A program made the translations under genes and the position numbers. This document shows, in pieces, positions 34,283 through 42,412 of a DNA stretch of 64,000 bases; position 1 is the stretch's first letter; the number at the start of each line of letters is the position of its first letter. This DNA is from Mycolicibacterium stellerae (GTDB lineage Bacteria; Actinomycetota; Actinomycetes; Mycobacteriales; Mycobacteriaceae): assembly GCF_003719305.1 (NCBI RefSeq), contig NZ_RARC01000025.1, positions 1-64,000 on the forward strand. Direction: 5' to 3'. The notes under the pieces were generated by a model that did not search any database, was not told the origin of the DNA, and worked only from the letters and a program-made list of their open reading frames with translations.

Positions 34283-35089
34283 ATGCAGAAGTCCCGACCG
34301 GAGAGCGAAACCGGACCTGCCTATCCCATAGCCTCGGTCAACAACGCTCTTCTGCTGCTTCTGCTGTTCCGCGAGCAGCCAAGGGTGCGGCTCACCGACG
34401 CCTGCAAATACCTCGGCGTTGCCCACTCGACGGCGCACCGCCTGCTCGCGATGCTCGCCCACCACGGCTTCGTCCAACAGGAGCCGGTGACCCGCGCATA
34501 CATTGCGGGCCCCGCGCTGGTCGAGGTGGGCTTGGCCGTCGTCGGCTCCCTCAACGTGCGCGAGCAGGCCCGTCCGATGATGGAGGAACTCGCCGCCGAG
34601 ACCGGCGAGACCGTGCACCTGGGCGTCCTCGAGGGCGACCAGGTCCGCTACGTCGACGCGGTGGAGTCCGAACGGGCCCTTCGGGTGGTAGCGCGGACGG
34701 GGACCCTGGTGCCCGCGCACTGCACGTCGTTGGGCAAGGCCCTGCTTGGCCAGCTGACCGACCAGCAGGTGGCCGCGCTGTATCCGACGTCCGCCGAGCC
34801 GTTCAGCGCCCGAACCGAGAAGTCGATCACGACGCAGGCCAAACTGATCAAGGAGGTCGCGCGCGTCAGATCGCGCGGATACGCCGTGAACGCGGGTGAG
34901 ACGGAAGACGATGTCGGCTCGGTGGCCGTCGCCTTTCGTGACTTCGCCGGGCGGCCCGCGGCCATCGCGGTGGCCGCGCCGACGAGTCGGCTCACCACGC
35001 CCCGGATCGCACATATCGGGGACCTGATCATCCAGACGATCGCCCGCGCGCCCGAGTCGCCGGTGATCGCTCAGGTGCCCTCGGACTGA
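34283..35089 (+). CDS. IclR family regulator of the organic-acid cluster
   Basis: 268 residues. N-terminal winged helix (ASVNNALLLLLLFREQPRVRLTDACKYLGVAHSTAHRLLAMLAHHGF), then the IclR effector domain (EELAAETGETVHLGVLEGDQVRYVDAVES ... AHCTSLGKALLGQL ... SRGYAVNAGETEDDVGSVAVAFRD). It is divergent from tctBAC and convergent, with a 19-base overlap, with the MFS gene. Position and the repeated 14-bp motif suggest it senses the imported acid or a product and controls the tct, mmgE and VOC-MFS transcripts. Confidence 0.88.
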   Translation: MQKSRPESETGPAYPIASVNNALLLLLLFREQPRVRLTDACKYLGVAHSTAHRLLAMLAHHGFVQQEPVTRAYIAGPALVEVGLAVVGSLNVREQARPMMEELAAETGETVHLGVLEGDQVRYVDAVESERALRVVARTGTLVPAHCTSLGKALLGQLTDQQVAALYPTSAEPFSARTEKSITTQAKLIKEVARVRSRGYAVNAGETEDDVGSVAVAFRDFAGRPAAIAVAAPTSRLTTPRIAHIGDLIIQTIARAPESPVIAQVPSD

Positions 35090-36264
35090 GCACCGCGGCG
35101 CGCACTGAGCGCGCCTGCGGCCGCCGTCACCAACATGACGAGCGCCAGAAGCCCGAAGGCCGCCTCGACGCCGAACCACTGCGAGATCACACCCGCCGCC
35201 GCCAAGATGAATGTCTGCCCGACGCGGTTGGTCGCCACCCGCATACCGAGCGCCGAGCCGCGGCTGGTGTCGTCCACCAGGTCGACGACCCAATCCATCG
35301 TGGTCGTCTGGGTGAGCCCGATCGCGAATCCGAGCACCGACATCGCCAACATCATCGGGGTCAGGTTGTGGCTCAGCCCGACGATGAGAAGGCAGATCGC
35401 CGCGACCACCGTTGCCACCACCGTGAGGTTCACACTCGCGATCCTGCGGACGAACCACGGTGTCGCGGCCCGTGCGAACAGCGCACCGCTGCTGCTGATG
35501 CCGAGCAGAATGCCCACCTGCGACGACGTCAGCCCAACCGAGGCGCCCAGTAGCGGCACATAGACAAGCAGTAGGTCGTTGCCGCCCTTCGCCGAGAAGC
35601 TCGTCATCAACGCCGCGGGCATGCCCCTGATGCGGAGCAAGCCCCACACCCGCTGGGGCTTGCCGGTGCGCACCGTCGACTTCTGGATCGCGGTGGTGCG
35701 CATCGCGAGCACCGCGGCGGGCAGGCCGCCGACGAACACCCACGCCGCGACCTGTAATGCCGACGACGTGGCGGCCAGGTTCGGGTTGTCGCTGTGGCCG
35801 ATGATCACGCCGCCGAGGACAGGGCCGACGATCTGGCCAAGGGCGGAAATCGTGGTGAGAGCACCGAATCGGCTGATGCGCGTCAGCGAGCTCTGCGCCT
35901 GCGCCATGATGCTCTGCCCACCGATGGTGCCAGTCGTGTGGCCGATGCCGAGTGCTGTGGTCGCGATCGCGAACGCGGGAATCGTCTCGATGAACACGAG
36001 AGCGAAGGCGCCGGCTGCGGCGACGACGAAGCCGAGCACCAGCAGGATCGCCGGGTGATGCTTCTCGGTCCATCGGCCCAAACTGACCGCGAACAACATC
36101 GGCGGGATGGCGAAGCACGCCGCCGTCAGGCCGAGGGTGGTCCCGTCGGCACCGAGCGCCAGCAGCCGATAGGTCGATACCGGGCGGGCGAGCGTGACCG
36201 CAACCTGCAGCAGGAAGATGCTGGCGACGGTGCCGACGAGCCAGAGCGGCGCGCGGTTGGTCAG
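35071..36264 (-). CDS. MFS transporter with probable CTG start
   Basis: 397 residues, about twelve membrane segments, with MFS-type loops (LGRWTEKHHPAILL; GSALGMRVATNRVGQ). No in-frame ATG, GTG or TTG exists between the stop region of the VOC gene and the fourth helix, while sequence clearly belonging to helix 1 (APLWLVGTVASIFLLQVAVTL) begins directly after the VOC stop. The CTG at 36264-36262 forms a CTGA overlap with that stop and is the best start. Substrate unknown; likely exporter or importer for the same organic-acid pathway. Confidence 0.78.
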   Translation of the reverse strand: MTNRAPLWLVGTVASIFLLQVAVTLARPVSTYRLLALGADGTTLGLTAACFAIPPMLFAVSLGRWTEKHHPAILLVLGFVVAAAGAFALVFIETIPAFAIATTALGIGHTTGTIGGQSIMAQAQSSLTRISRFGALTTISALGQIVGPVLGGVIIGHSDNPNLAATSSALQVAAWVFVGGLPAAVLAMRTTAIQKSTVRTGKPQRVWGLLRIRGMPAALMTSFSAKGGNDLLLVYVPLLGASVGLTSSQVGILLGISSSGALFARAATPWFVRRIASVNLTVVATVVAAICLLIVGLSHNLTPMMLAMSVLGFAIGLTQTTTMDWVVDLVDDTSRGSALGMRVATNRVGQTFILAAAGVISQWFGVEAAFGLLALVMLVTAAAGALSARRGAQSEGT

Positions 36265-36653
36265 AACTTCCAGCCACGCTCCGGCGTGGCCACGTCCACC
36301 TCTACGCCGTCGGGGTCGCGGAACTTGAAGAATCGGGGCGGGTCGGCCTGCTCGGCGCCGTAAACCTCGATGCCACGTTCCTTCAGCTTGGTGACGACGG
36401 CGCCGGTGTCCTCGATCGTCACACCGATGTGGTTGGGACCCATCGCGCCGTATGTCCATTCTGAGCGCTCGATGTCCGGATTCGGTTGCAGCAGCGAGTA
36501 GTTGACCTCGCCGTCGCTGAGATCCAGCGCCTTCCCCGGATAGTGGCCGGGGGTGCGGGCATCGCCGAGGCGCTTGAAGCCAAGCACGTCTTCGTAGAAC
36601 TCCGCGGTCCGGTCGAGGTCCTGGACGACGATCCCGAGATGTCGGATACGCAC
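36261..36653 (-). CDS. VOC (glyoxalase/bleomycin-resistance) family protein
   Basis: 130 residues from a GTG at 36653 (RIRHLGIVVQDLDRTAEFYEDVLGF). Metal-ligand positions of the vicinal-oxygen-chelate fold are visible: His in RHLGIVV, His in GPNHIGVTIED, and Glu in DPDGVEVDVATP. Such proteins are epimerases, lyases or dioxygenases; a small carboxylate substrate would fit the neighbourhood. It is coupled to the MFS gene. A copy of the shared 14-bp motif (36699-36712) lies 46 bases upstream. Confidence 0.82.
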   Translation of the reverse strand: MRIRHLGIVVQDLDRTAEFYEDVLGFKRLGDARTPGHYPGKALDLSDGEVNYSLLQPNPDIERSEWTYGAMGPNHIGVTIEDTGAVVTKLKERGIEVYGAEQADPPRFFKFRDPDGVEVDVATPERGWKF

Positions 36654-36698
36654 TGCTTCCTCCTCTTTCTTCTGGAGCTTTACCGTCTTCCGTAGTGT

Positions 36699-36712
36699 AG
36701 AAATATTTTCTG
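36699..36712. promoter_or_regulatory. Shared 14-bp operator motif, copy 3 (VOC-MFS promoter)
   Basis: AGAAATATTTTCTG contains the perfect palindrome AGAAA-TAT-TTTCT and is identical at 11 of 14 positions to copy 1 at 27456. It lies in the AT-rich patch upstream of the VOC gene, in an otherwise GC-rich region. Confidence 0.5.
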
Positions 36713-36777
36713 CAAATCAGACTCTAGGCGCGAGCGCAGCGCGCGTCAATGAGTCACGGCGGGTCACTTTTTCCGCC

Positions 36778-36833
36778 GAGCAGACGCAAAAGTCCGCAAA
36801 ACCCCAGGACGGTGCGGACATTTGCGTCTGCTC
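36778..36833. terminator. Long stem-loop downstream of the ligase-hydratase operon
   Basis: Arms 36778-36798 and 36813-36833 pair over 21 bases with one mismatch (arm begins GAGCAGACGCAAAAGTCC), loop of 14. It starts 32 bases beyond the stop of the tandem-hotdog gene on the minus strand and has no T-run, so it fits a U-less mycobacterial terminator; a dispersed palindromic repeat is an alternative. Confidence 0.55.
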
Positions 36834-36864
36834 GCGGGGGCCCAGCTCGCGCTAAGGGGTGCGG

Positions 36865-37866
36865 TCAGAACTGCAACGCGGTGAAGCGCCAGTCGAGTAC
36901 CTGACGGTCCTCGGCGCCGTCGCCGACGGCGTACACCAGCGACCTCAGCTTCAGCACCCCGCCGCGGTGGTCGGGCAACGGCACCGCGGCGTCGACGTGC
37001 AGCTCGCTGTAGAGGGTGTCGCCCTCGTGCACAGGACCGACGTGGTCGCACGACTCCCAGCCCAGCACCGTGGCGATGTTGGGCAGCAGCCGAGTGGCCT
37101 GCGCGAAGGCCAGCCCGATGGTGTGGCCGCCATAGACGAGGCGTTGGCCACCTGCGCGTGAATCATGGTGCGTCGCCGCAATGTTCAACGTCAACCGGGC
37201 CAACTCCGGCGCGCTGCTCACGACATCGGCGGTGCTGTGCAGCACCGCGCCTGCGATGCCCGAGTCGAAGTGGGTGCCGGGGACCCTGGTCCGGAATGCG
37301 TCGGCATCCCAATCGGCGGTCGGATCGGGCGCAGGCGAGGAGTCGGCTCCGATCGCCGACATGTCGTCGGCGTGGCCCGTGTCGGCGGTTGTCTCGCGCA
37401 ATGGCAGCATCGCGCAGCGGTGGAAGTCGAGGACCAGCCTGCCGATCTGGTCGATGGTGGTCATTCGCATCGCCGCGAGCCCGGTCGGCGGCCGGCCCGG
37501 CTTGGCCGCGTTCTGCTTGAGGGCGACAACTTCCGTGCGGGTGAACAGCGTGTCCCCGATGACGGGAAACCGGTGGAAGGACAGCCCGCGGTAGAAGAGG
37601 TTGGCCTTCACCCGCTGGGTGACCAGTGTGGTCTGACCGATGGCGACGTCGCAGACCAACTGCGGGTGCGCGAGTGCGGTCGTCGCGCCCGTCACCGCCA
37701 TCGCGAGATCGGCGTCCAACGCCAGCCGCAGCCGGTCGCCGATGATCGATTGGTGCACCGCCGCGGCACCGGCCGTCAGCGTCATCGACGGTGCCCAGTC
37801 GAAGACCTGGCCGAGCACCAGATCGTCGAAGTATGGGCCGCCTGGCTCGTGACCGTGCATTGTCAC
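36865..37866 (-). CDS. Tandem-hotdog (MaoC-like) hydratase, mesaconyl-CoA hydratase type
   Basis: 333 residues from a GTG at 37866 that overlaps the ligase stop (GTGA); an ATG two codons on (37860) would also serve. Two hotdog units: residues 1-150 (GPYFDDLVLGQVFDWAPSMTLTAGAAAVHQSIIGDRLRLALD) and about 190-333 (LTLNIAATHHDSRAGGQRLVYGGHTIGLAFAQ). The HHDxR...LVYGGH block is typical of mesaconyl-CoA hydratase/beta-methylmalyl-CoA dehydratase-like enzymes. Probably hydrates the enoyl-CoA formed from the acid activated by the coupled ligase. Confidence 0.8.
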   Translation of the reverse strand: MTMHGHEPGGPYFDDLVLGQVFDWAPSMTLTAGAAAVHQSIIGDRLRLALDADLAMAVTGATTALAHPQLVCDVAIGQTTLVTQRVKANLFYRGLSFHRFPVIGDTLFTRTEVVALKQNAAKPGRPPTGLAAMRMTTIDQIGRLVLDFHRCAMLPLRETTADTGHADDMSAIGADSSPAPDPTADWDADAFRTRVPGTHFDSGIAGAVLHSTADVVSSAPELARLTLNIAATHHDSRAGGQRLVYGGHTIGLAFAQATRLLPNIATVLGWESCDHVGPVHEGDTLYSELHVDAAVPLPDHRGGVLKLRSLVYAVGDGAEDRQVLDWRFTALQF

Positions 37867-39395
37867 AGCTTGCCCGACGAGTACTTGACTACCAGCTCCT
37901 GCTTGTACAACTTGCCGGTGTCCGTGCGCGGAAGTTGCGCCTCGAACGCTATCGAACGCGGACACTTGTAGTGCGCCAATTGCCCCCGCAACCAGACGAG
38001 AAGCTCGTCGGCGAACTCGTCGGTGGCGTCGGTCGGATCGACCGTCTGCACCACTGCCTTGACGCTCTGCCCCATGTCGTCGTCGGGAATGCCGAAGACC
38101 GCGGCGTCCATCACCTTGGGGTGGGTGACCAACATGTTCTCGGCCTCCTGCGGGTAGATGTTCACCCCGCCCGAGATGATCATGTGATGGCGCCGGTCGG
38201 TCAGGTACAGGTAGCCGTCCTCGTCGAGATATCCGATGTCGCCAACGGTTTTCCAGCCGTGCTTGTCGCGTGACTTCGCCGTCTTCTCGGGGTCGTTGAG
38301 GTACTCGAAGTCCAAGCCGCCCTCGAAGTAGATCTCTCCCGCGTGGCCCGGTGGTAGCTCGTTGCCGTCCTCGTCGAGGATGTGCAGCGGGGTCATCATC
38401 GATCTGCCGACCGACCCTGGATGAGCCAGCCATTCATCGGCGGTGATCAGCGTCGAGCCGATCGCCTCGGATGAGGCGTAGTACTCGTCGACGATCGGCC
38501 CCCACCAGTCGATCATCTGCTTCTTGATCTCGACCGGACACGGTGCAGCGGCGTGCATCACGCGCTTGAGGCTGGACAGATCGTACGAATCACGCACGGG
38601 TTGAGGAAGTTTCAGCATCCGGGTGAACATGACCGGAACGAACTGGCCGTGGGTGACGCCGTTACGCTGGATGGCGTCCAGGCAGCCCTCGGCGTCGAAC
38701 TTCTCCATCACCACCGTCGTGATGCCGCCCGACTGGATCGTCATCGACCACACCGACGGGGCGGTGTGGTAGAGCGGCGCGGGGCTGAGGTAGATCGCAT
38801 CGGGATCGAGCCAGAAGCTGACCAGCGCCGACATCATGCCCGGCGTCTCCGAAGGCGCAACGTGCTGCAGCTCTCGCTTGATGCCCTTCGGCCGGCCCGT
38901 GGTGCCCGACGAGTACTGCAGCAGGTCGCCCTCTATCTCGTCTTCGATCGGCGTATCAAGTTCGCCGGCAACGCATTCGGGGTAGCTGTGCCAGCCGTCG
39001 ACTTCGTCGCAGGCGATGAGCAGCAGGGGCGGCAGCCCATCGGGCAACTCGGCTTCCAAGCCCTCGAGGGTTTTTCGAAGCGCCGCCGAGCCGACGATGG
39101 CTTTGGCGTTGCTGTTGTCGATGATGTAGGCGGCCTCGGCCGGAGTCAGGTGGGTGTTGATCGGGACGTAGTAGAGGCCGCTGCGCCGCGCCGCCCACAT
39201 GACGGCGTGGTAGTGCTCGTTGTTCTCCATGAGGATCGCGACGGCGTCACCCTCGCGCAGGCCGTGGCGTCGGAAGAAGTGCGCAAGTTGGTTGGCGCGG
39301 GCCTCCAGCTCGCCGAATGTCACCGTCGTGCCCGACGGATACATGATGACGGCCGGCTTGCCGGGGTTCGCCTGCGCATGCTCGCGAATCTGCAT
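37863..39395 (-). CDS. Acyl-CoA synthetase (AMP-dependent ligase)
   Basis: 510 residues from the ATG at 39395 (MQIREHAQANPGKPAVIMYPSG). ANL motifs: LLQYSSGTTGRPKGIKRE, IVDEYYASSEAIGSTLI, GWKTVGDIGYLDEDGYLYLTDRRHHMIISGGVNIYPQEAE, and the catalytic Lys in PRTDTGKLYKQ. It activates a carboxylic acid to its CoA ester; the RRHHMIISGG variant is common in bacterial FadD-like ligases. Co-translated with the tandem-hotdog hydratase, so the pair likely forms a short acid-activation/hydration route. Substrate unknown. Confidence 0.86.
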   Translation of the reverse strand: MQIREHAQANPGKPAVIMYPSGTTVTFGELEARANQLAHFFRRHGLREGDAVAILMENNEHYHAVMWAARRSGLYYVPINTHLTPAEAAYIIDNSNAKAIVGSAALRKTLEGLEAELPDGLPPLLLIACDEVDGWHSYPECVAGELDTPIEDEIEGDLLQYSSGTTGRPKGIKRELQHVAPSETPGMMSALVSFWLDPDAIYLSPAPLYHTAPSVWSMTIQSGGITTVVMEKFDAEGCLDAIQRNGVTHGQFVPVMFTRMLKLPQPVRDSYDLSSLKRVMHAAAPCPVEIKKQMIDWWGPIVDEYYASSEAIGSTLITADEWLAHPGSVGRSMMTPLHILDEDGNELPPGHAGEIYFEGGLDFEYLNDPEKTAKSRDKHGWKTVGDIGYLDEDGYLYLTDRRHHMIISGGVNIYPQEAENMLVTHPKVMDAAVFGIPDDDMGQSVKAVVQTVDPTDATDEFADELLVWLRGQLAHYKCPRSIAFEAQLPRTDTGKLYKQELVVKYSSGKL

Positions 39396-39494
39396 GGCTG
39401 AGACTCTACGACGGCCGAACTTGACGGGTGTCAACTACCCTAGGTTGGCCGATCACCGCCGCCGGCGCGACCCTCGGCCAGTAGGCTGTCGGAG

Positions 39495-39884
39495 ATGTTC
39501 GGCGGGCTGTTCTGCATCGCCTTCGGGCTCGCGATGGTCGCGCTGGTGATCTTCGGCGATCGAACCGTCAAAAACGCAAAGCACACCGGCGTGAGAGTCT
39601 CCGCGCAGGTGATCGGCGAGGAGGTCGAAGTCGGCGCCGAGGGTTCCCGCTTCTACCACACCAAGGTGCGCTTCCCCGGACCCGATGGTCAGTGGCTGGA
39701 ACATGTTTCGATGCAAGGCCACTCGAAGCCGGTGCAAAGGGAACTTGTCGACGTCTGGTACGACCCCGCCGACCCGACACAGGTGACCGTCGACGAACCG
39801 GGCGGGCGCAGTCGCCTCGTCGTCGGCGTCGGCATCGGAGCGCTTGTCGCCGCCCTCGGCGTCTTCTTCATCGTGACGGGGTGA
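39495..39884 (+). CDS. DUF3592 membrane protein
   Basis: 129 residues with a hydrophobic N-terminal helix (GLFCIAFGLAMVALVIFG), a beta-rich middle of the DUF3592 type (GVRVSAQVIGEEVEV ... VWYDPADPTQVTVDEPGG), and a C-terminal helix (VVGVGIGALVAALGVFFIV). The soluble part probably lies on one side of the membrane. Function not known. Isolated gene between two minus-strand operons. Confidence 0.72.
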   Translation: MFGGLFCIAFGLAMVALVIFGDRTVKNAKHTGVRVSAQVIGEEVEVGAEGSRFYHTKVRFPGPDGQWLEHVSMQGHSKPVQRELVDVWYDPADPTQVTVDEPGGRSRLVVGVGIGALVAALGVFFIVTG

Positions 39885-39921
39885 GCACGCTTCCAGCAGC
39901 GCCGTCGTATGACGGCGGGAA

Positions 39922-41280
39922 TCAGTACTGCCGGTAGCGGCGTTGAACGTGCTCCTGGCGGACGCGCACCTGTTCGCGCCTCTCCTCTTGCGATATGCGA
40001 GGTGTGGACGAGGGAAGGTGGTCGCCCAGCTCGCCGAGCAATAGTTTGCGCACGGTTACCGTGGGAAGCCGGTCAGTTGGCTGCGGGTAGGTCCAGCGCA
40101 TGGCCATGAAGCCGCTGCGAAGCCCGGTGGTGTCCAGCCAGTTTGGGACACCCGGGTCGCGGTGGGCGACGACGTACCGGTAGTGGCCATCGTCGTCGCG
40201 GATGGCCTGAGTGCCGTTCAGGCTGCTTACGTGGTTGGCGAAGTCGTGCGACTCACCCCAGACATTCGAAAGGTGGAAGCCCATGTACGCCGGTACCTCG
40301 AGCACCTCGGCGTCGATCAGAAGGGCCTCGTCGTCGGCCAGGTCGTAGACGCCCCCGGCGTAGACGTTGGTGCTTTGGCCTCCGCCGGTCGCGAGCGAGG
40401 CACCGGCCGGCGTGTTGAAGTCGTTGCGCGGCATGAAACTTACGCCGTCGCCGTTGCGGTCCCCGTGCGCTTCCAGGATTACGTCGTAAAATTTGTTCCA
40501 GTAGCGGGTCTGGTTGTCCACGATCTCGCCGATGCGGCGCATCGCCGCCGAGGCGGTCGGCGCGTCCAACGCAGGCGGATGTTCACCGACCTTGTCCAGG
40601 CGGCGAATGAGCAACTCCGGCGATTCCTCCCGTTCCCAGTCGTGAAACAGGAATCGCACAGTCACATGCTCTGCGAAGAATGTAGTACCGCTTCGCTGTG
40701 AGATCCGCTGTGTGGCAATGAAATTGCCCGCGTAACCCGTCGGCCGCTCGGGTGCCAGCAGTATCTCGAAGCGGCCGTCGTCATCCACGATGAGCTCCGA
40801 GGAGTCCAATTTTCCGGTGTTGCCGCGCCCTCCCGGCTGCAATTCGCCGAGGTCGCCACTGTCACCGGCATAGCCCGTGTGCGCCTCGATGATGACGTAC
40901 TGGGGCGCGGTCGGACCCGACGGTGCAGGTGCCTCCCCGCGCCAGTGCCGCGAGTCCTGTAGGTGGCCGGTGATCCGGTAGGAGAACCTGCCATCGACCG
41001 GCGTCGAAAGGTACATGGCGTCGGCGTTGTCGATGGTGGCCTTGTCGATCACCTGGATGCTGCGGCGGAAGTACGGGAATGCGGGGTCCCCGAAGAAGGC
41101 TCGTTCGATGGCCGAGTGCACGAAGCCCAGCAGGTATCGGTAGCCCTCCGCGAGGACGCGCGGCCCAGTCGCCGGCGGCGCGTGCAGGTCGGGGGATTCG
41201 AGTGCCTCCCGCGCCCGACCCAGCCGGTCGATCATCTCATCCCAGGCGTCGCGCAACACGTCACCGTGGTCATCCGGCAC
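39922..41280 (-). CDS. DUF1214-type protein next to a sulfotransferase
   Basis: 452 residues from a GTG at 41280, overlapping the sulfotransferase by 11 bases. No signal peptide. The C-terminal third holds the DUF1214-like pattern: DDEALLIDAEV..., SLNGTQAIRDDDGHYRYVV, RDPGVPNWLDTTGL, MRWTYP, then an Arg/Glu-rich tail. The first two thirds (WHWRGE-like and PQYVIIEAHTGYAGDSGDLG regions) are of unknown fold. The same C-terminal pattern recurs in the large exported protein at 46101-48764. Function unknown; operon position suggests a role with the sulfotransferase and the LLM oxidoreductase. Confidence 0.75.
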   Translation of the reverse strand: MPDDHGDVLRDAWDEMIDRLGRAREALESPDLHAPPATGPRVLAEGYRYLLGFVHSAIERAFFGDPAFPYFRRSIQVIDKATIDNADAMYLSTPVDGRFSYRITGHLQDSRHWRGEAPAPSGPTAPQYVIIEAHTGYAGDSGDLGELQPGGRGNTGKLDSSELIVDDDGRFEILLAPERPTGYAGNFIATQRISQRSGTTFFAEHVTVRFLFHDWEREESPELLIRRLDKVGEHPPALDAPTASAAMRRIGEIVDNQTRYWNKFYDVILEAHGDRNGDGVSFMPRNDFNTPAGASLATGGGQSTNVYAGGVYDLADDEALLIDAEVLEVPAYMGFHLSNVWGESHDFANHVSSLNGTQAIRDDDGHYRYVVAHRDPGVPNWLDTTGLRSGFMAMRWTYPQPTDRLPTVTVRKLLLGELGDHLPSSTPRISQEERREQVRVRQEHVQRRYRQY

Positions 41281-42412
41281 GGCTCGACTCCCATCCGAAT
41301 CGTTTGAACAGCGGCGCCAACCGCGCGTGGATCTCGTCGGCTTGCAGCCCGAACTCCTCGAGACTGTAGGTGTGCCCGGATCGGTACTCCCGACCCTTCT
41401 CGCCGGCCAGTGCCTGTTCCTGCTCCGGCGCCATGCCGATCTCGATCTCGTCGTAGACGCGCAGCATCGTCTTGGCCGGGTTTGTCACGAGGTCGCTGTA
41501 GTCCACGATCGCGGTCGGCACCTCCGGGTGGGCGTCCAACACATCGAGTGGGTGCTGGTAGTAGTGGTAGGACGAATCCACGAAGGACCGGAACGACTTT
41601 CGCATGTCGTCCTCGGAGCGCTTGCGGGCTGACCATGCGAACTGCATGAGCTTGAGGAAGCTCGGAATCGTCTCGTATGGGTTGCGCACCGGTACGACGA
41701 ATCGAGCGTCGGGGAACGTCTCGATGAGGCTTTCGACCCTGCCGCAATGGATTGGCGCCTTGGACAGGTGCGTCAGCCCCGGACCGTTCAGTACCAATTG
41801 GCGGCGCAGACACTCCTTGTAGAACGCCATGACGCGGCGCCGTTTGCGCGCGGCCCACCGGTCGTCGACGTAGTAGAAGTCCAACTCCTCGACATATGGG
41901 TAGTGCACAACCCAGAAGCCCGATGCGCACGACATCGAAAGCAGGAACTCGTCCTCCTCGGGCGCGAAAAGGCCTGACTCGTGCACCCGTTGGCTCTTGC
42001 TGAACAAGCGTTGGTCGAGAGCGTCGATGCGGCCGCGCAGCCGCCCTCCCAGCCTTCGGTCCCAGCGCAATACCGCCCGCAGCACCTTTTTCTCCAGCAG
42101 CGAAGGGAAGAACATCTCCCAGAGCAGAACATAGGAGAACTGGGGATCGTTCGTCATCATGCGGTGCAAGTAGGTCGTACCGCTGCGCGCGTGACCCACC
42201 ACGAATACCGGGCCGCGCACTTCCGTGCGTCGGAGGACTGGAAAGAAAATGGGGTCGAGCGCGAACGTCACGGTATGCAGTGCGGCCAGCACCGGGACGA
42301 CGACGCACAGCGTGCGGTACTGGCGGCGGCGCCGGGCAGGGTCCTGTTCACGGCGAATCAGGCGCACCATTGTCCACCATGTGCGCCAGTCGAAGTAGAA
42401 GACGTTATTCAT
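41270..42412 (-). CDS. Sulfotransferase family protein
   Basis: 380 residues. The PAPS 5'-phosphosulfate loop is FVVGHARSGTTYLHRMM (about residues 71-87), and the 3'-phosphate region ARFVVPVRNPYETIPSFLKL is also present. A hydrophobic segment near residues 35-50 (TLCVVVPVLAALHTVTFAL) may place it at the membrane. It would transfer sulfate from PAPS to a lipid, sterol or carbohydrate hydroxyl. ATGA overlap with the LLM gene upstream and 11-base overlap with the DUF1214 gene downstream mark a three-gene operon. Confidence 0.84.
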   Translation of the reverse strand: MNNVFYFDWRTWWTMVRLIRREQDPARRRRQYRTLCVVVPVLAALHTVTFALDPIFFPVLRRTEVRGPVFVVGHARSGTTYLHRMMTNDPQFSYVLLWEMFFPSLLEKKVLRAVLRWDRRLGGRLRGRIDALDQRLFSKSQRVHESGLFAPEEDEFLLSMSCASGFWVVHYPYVEELDFYYVDDRWAARKRRRVMAFYKECLRRQLVLNGPGLTHLSKAPIHCGRVESLIETFPDARFVVPVRNPYETIPSFLKLMQFAWSARKRSEDDMRKSFRSFVDSSYHYYQHPLDVLDAHPEVPTAIVDYSDLVTNPAKTMLRVYDEIEIGMAPEQEQALAGEKGREYRSGHTYSLEEFGLQADEIHARLAPLFKRFGWESSRAG

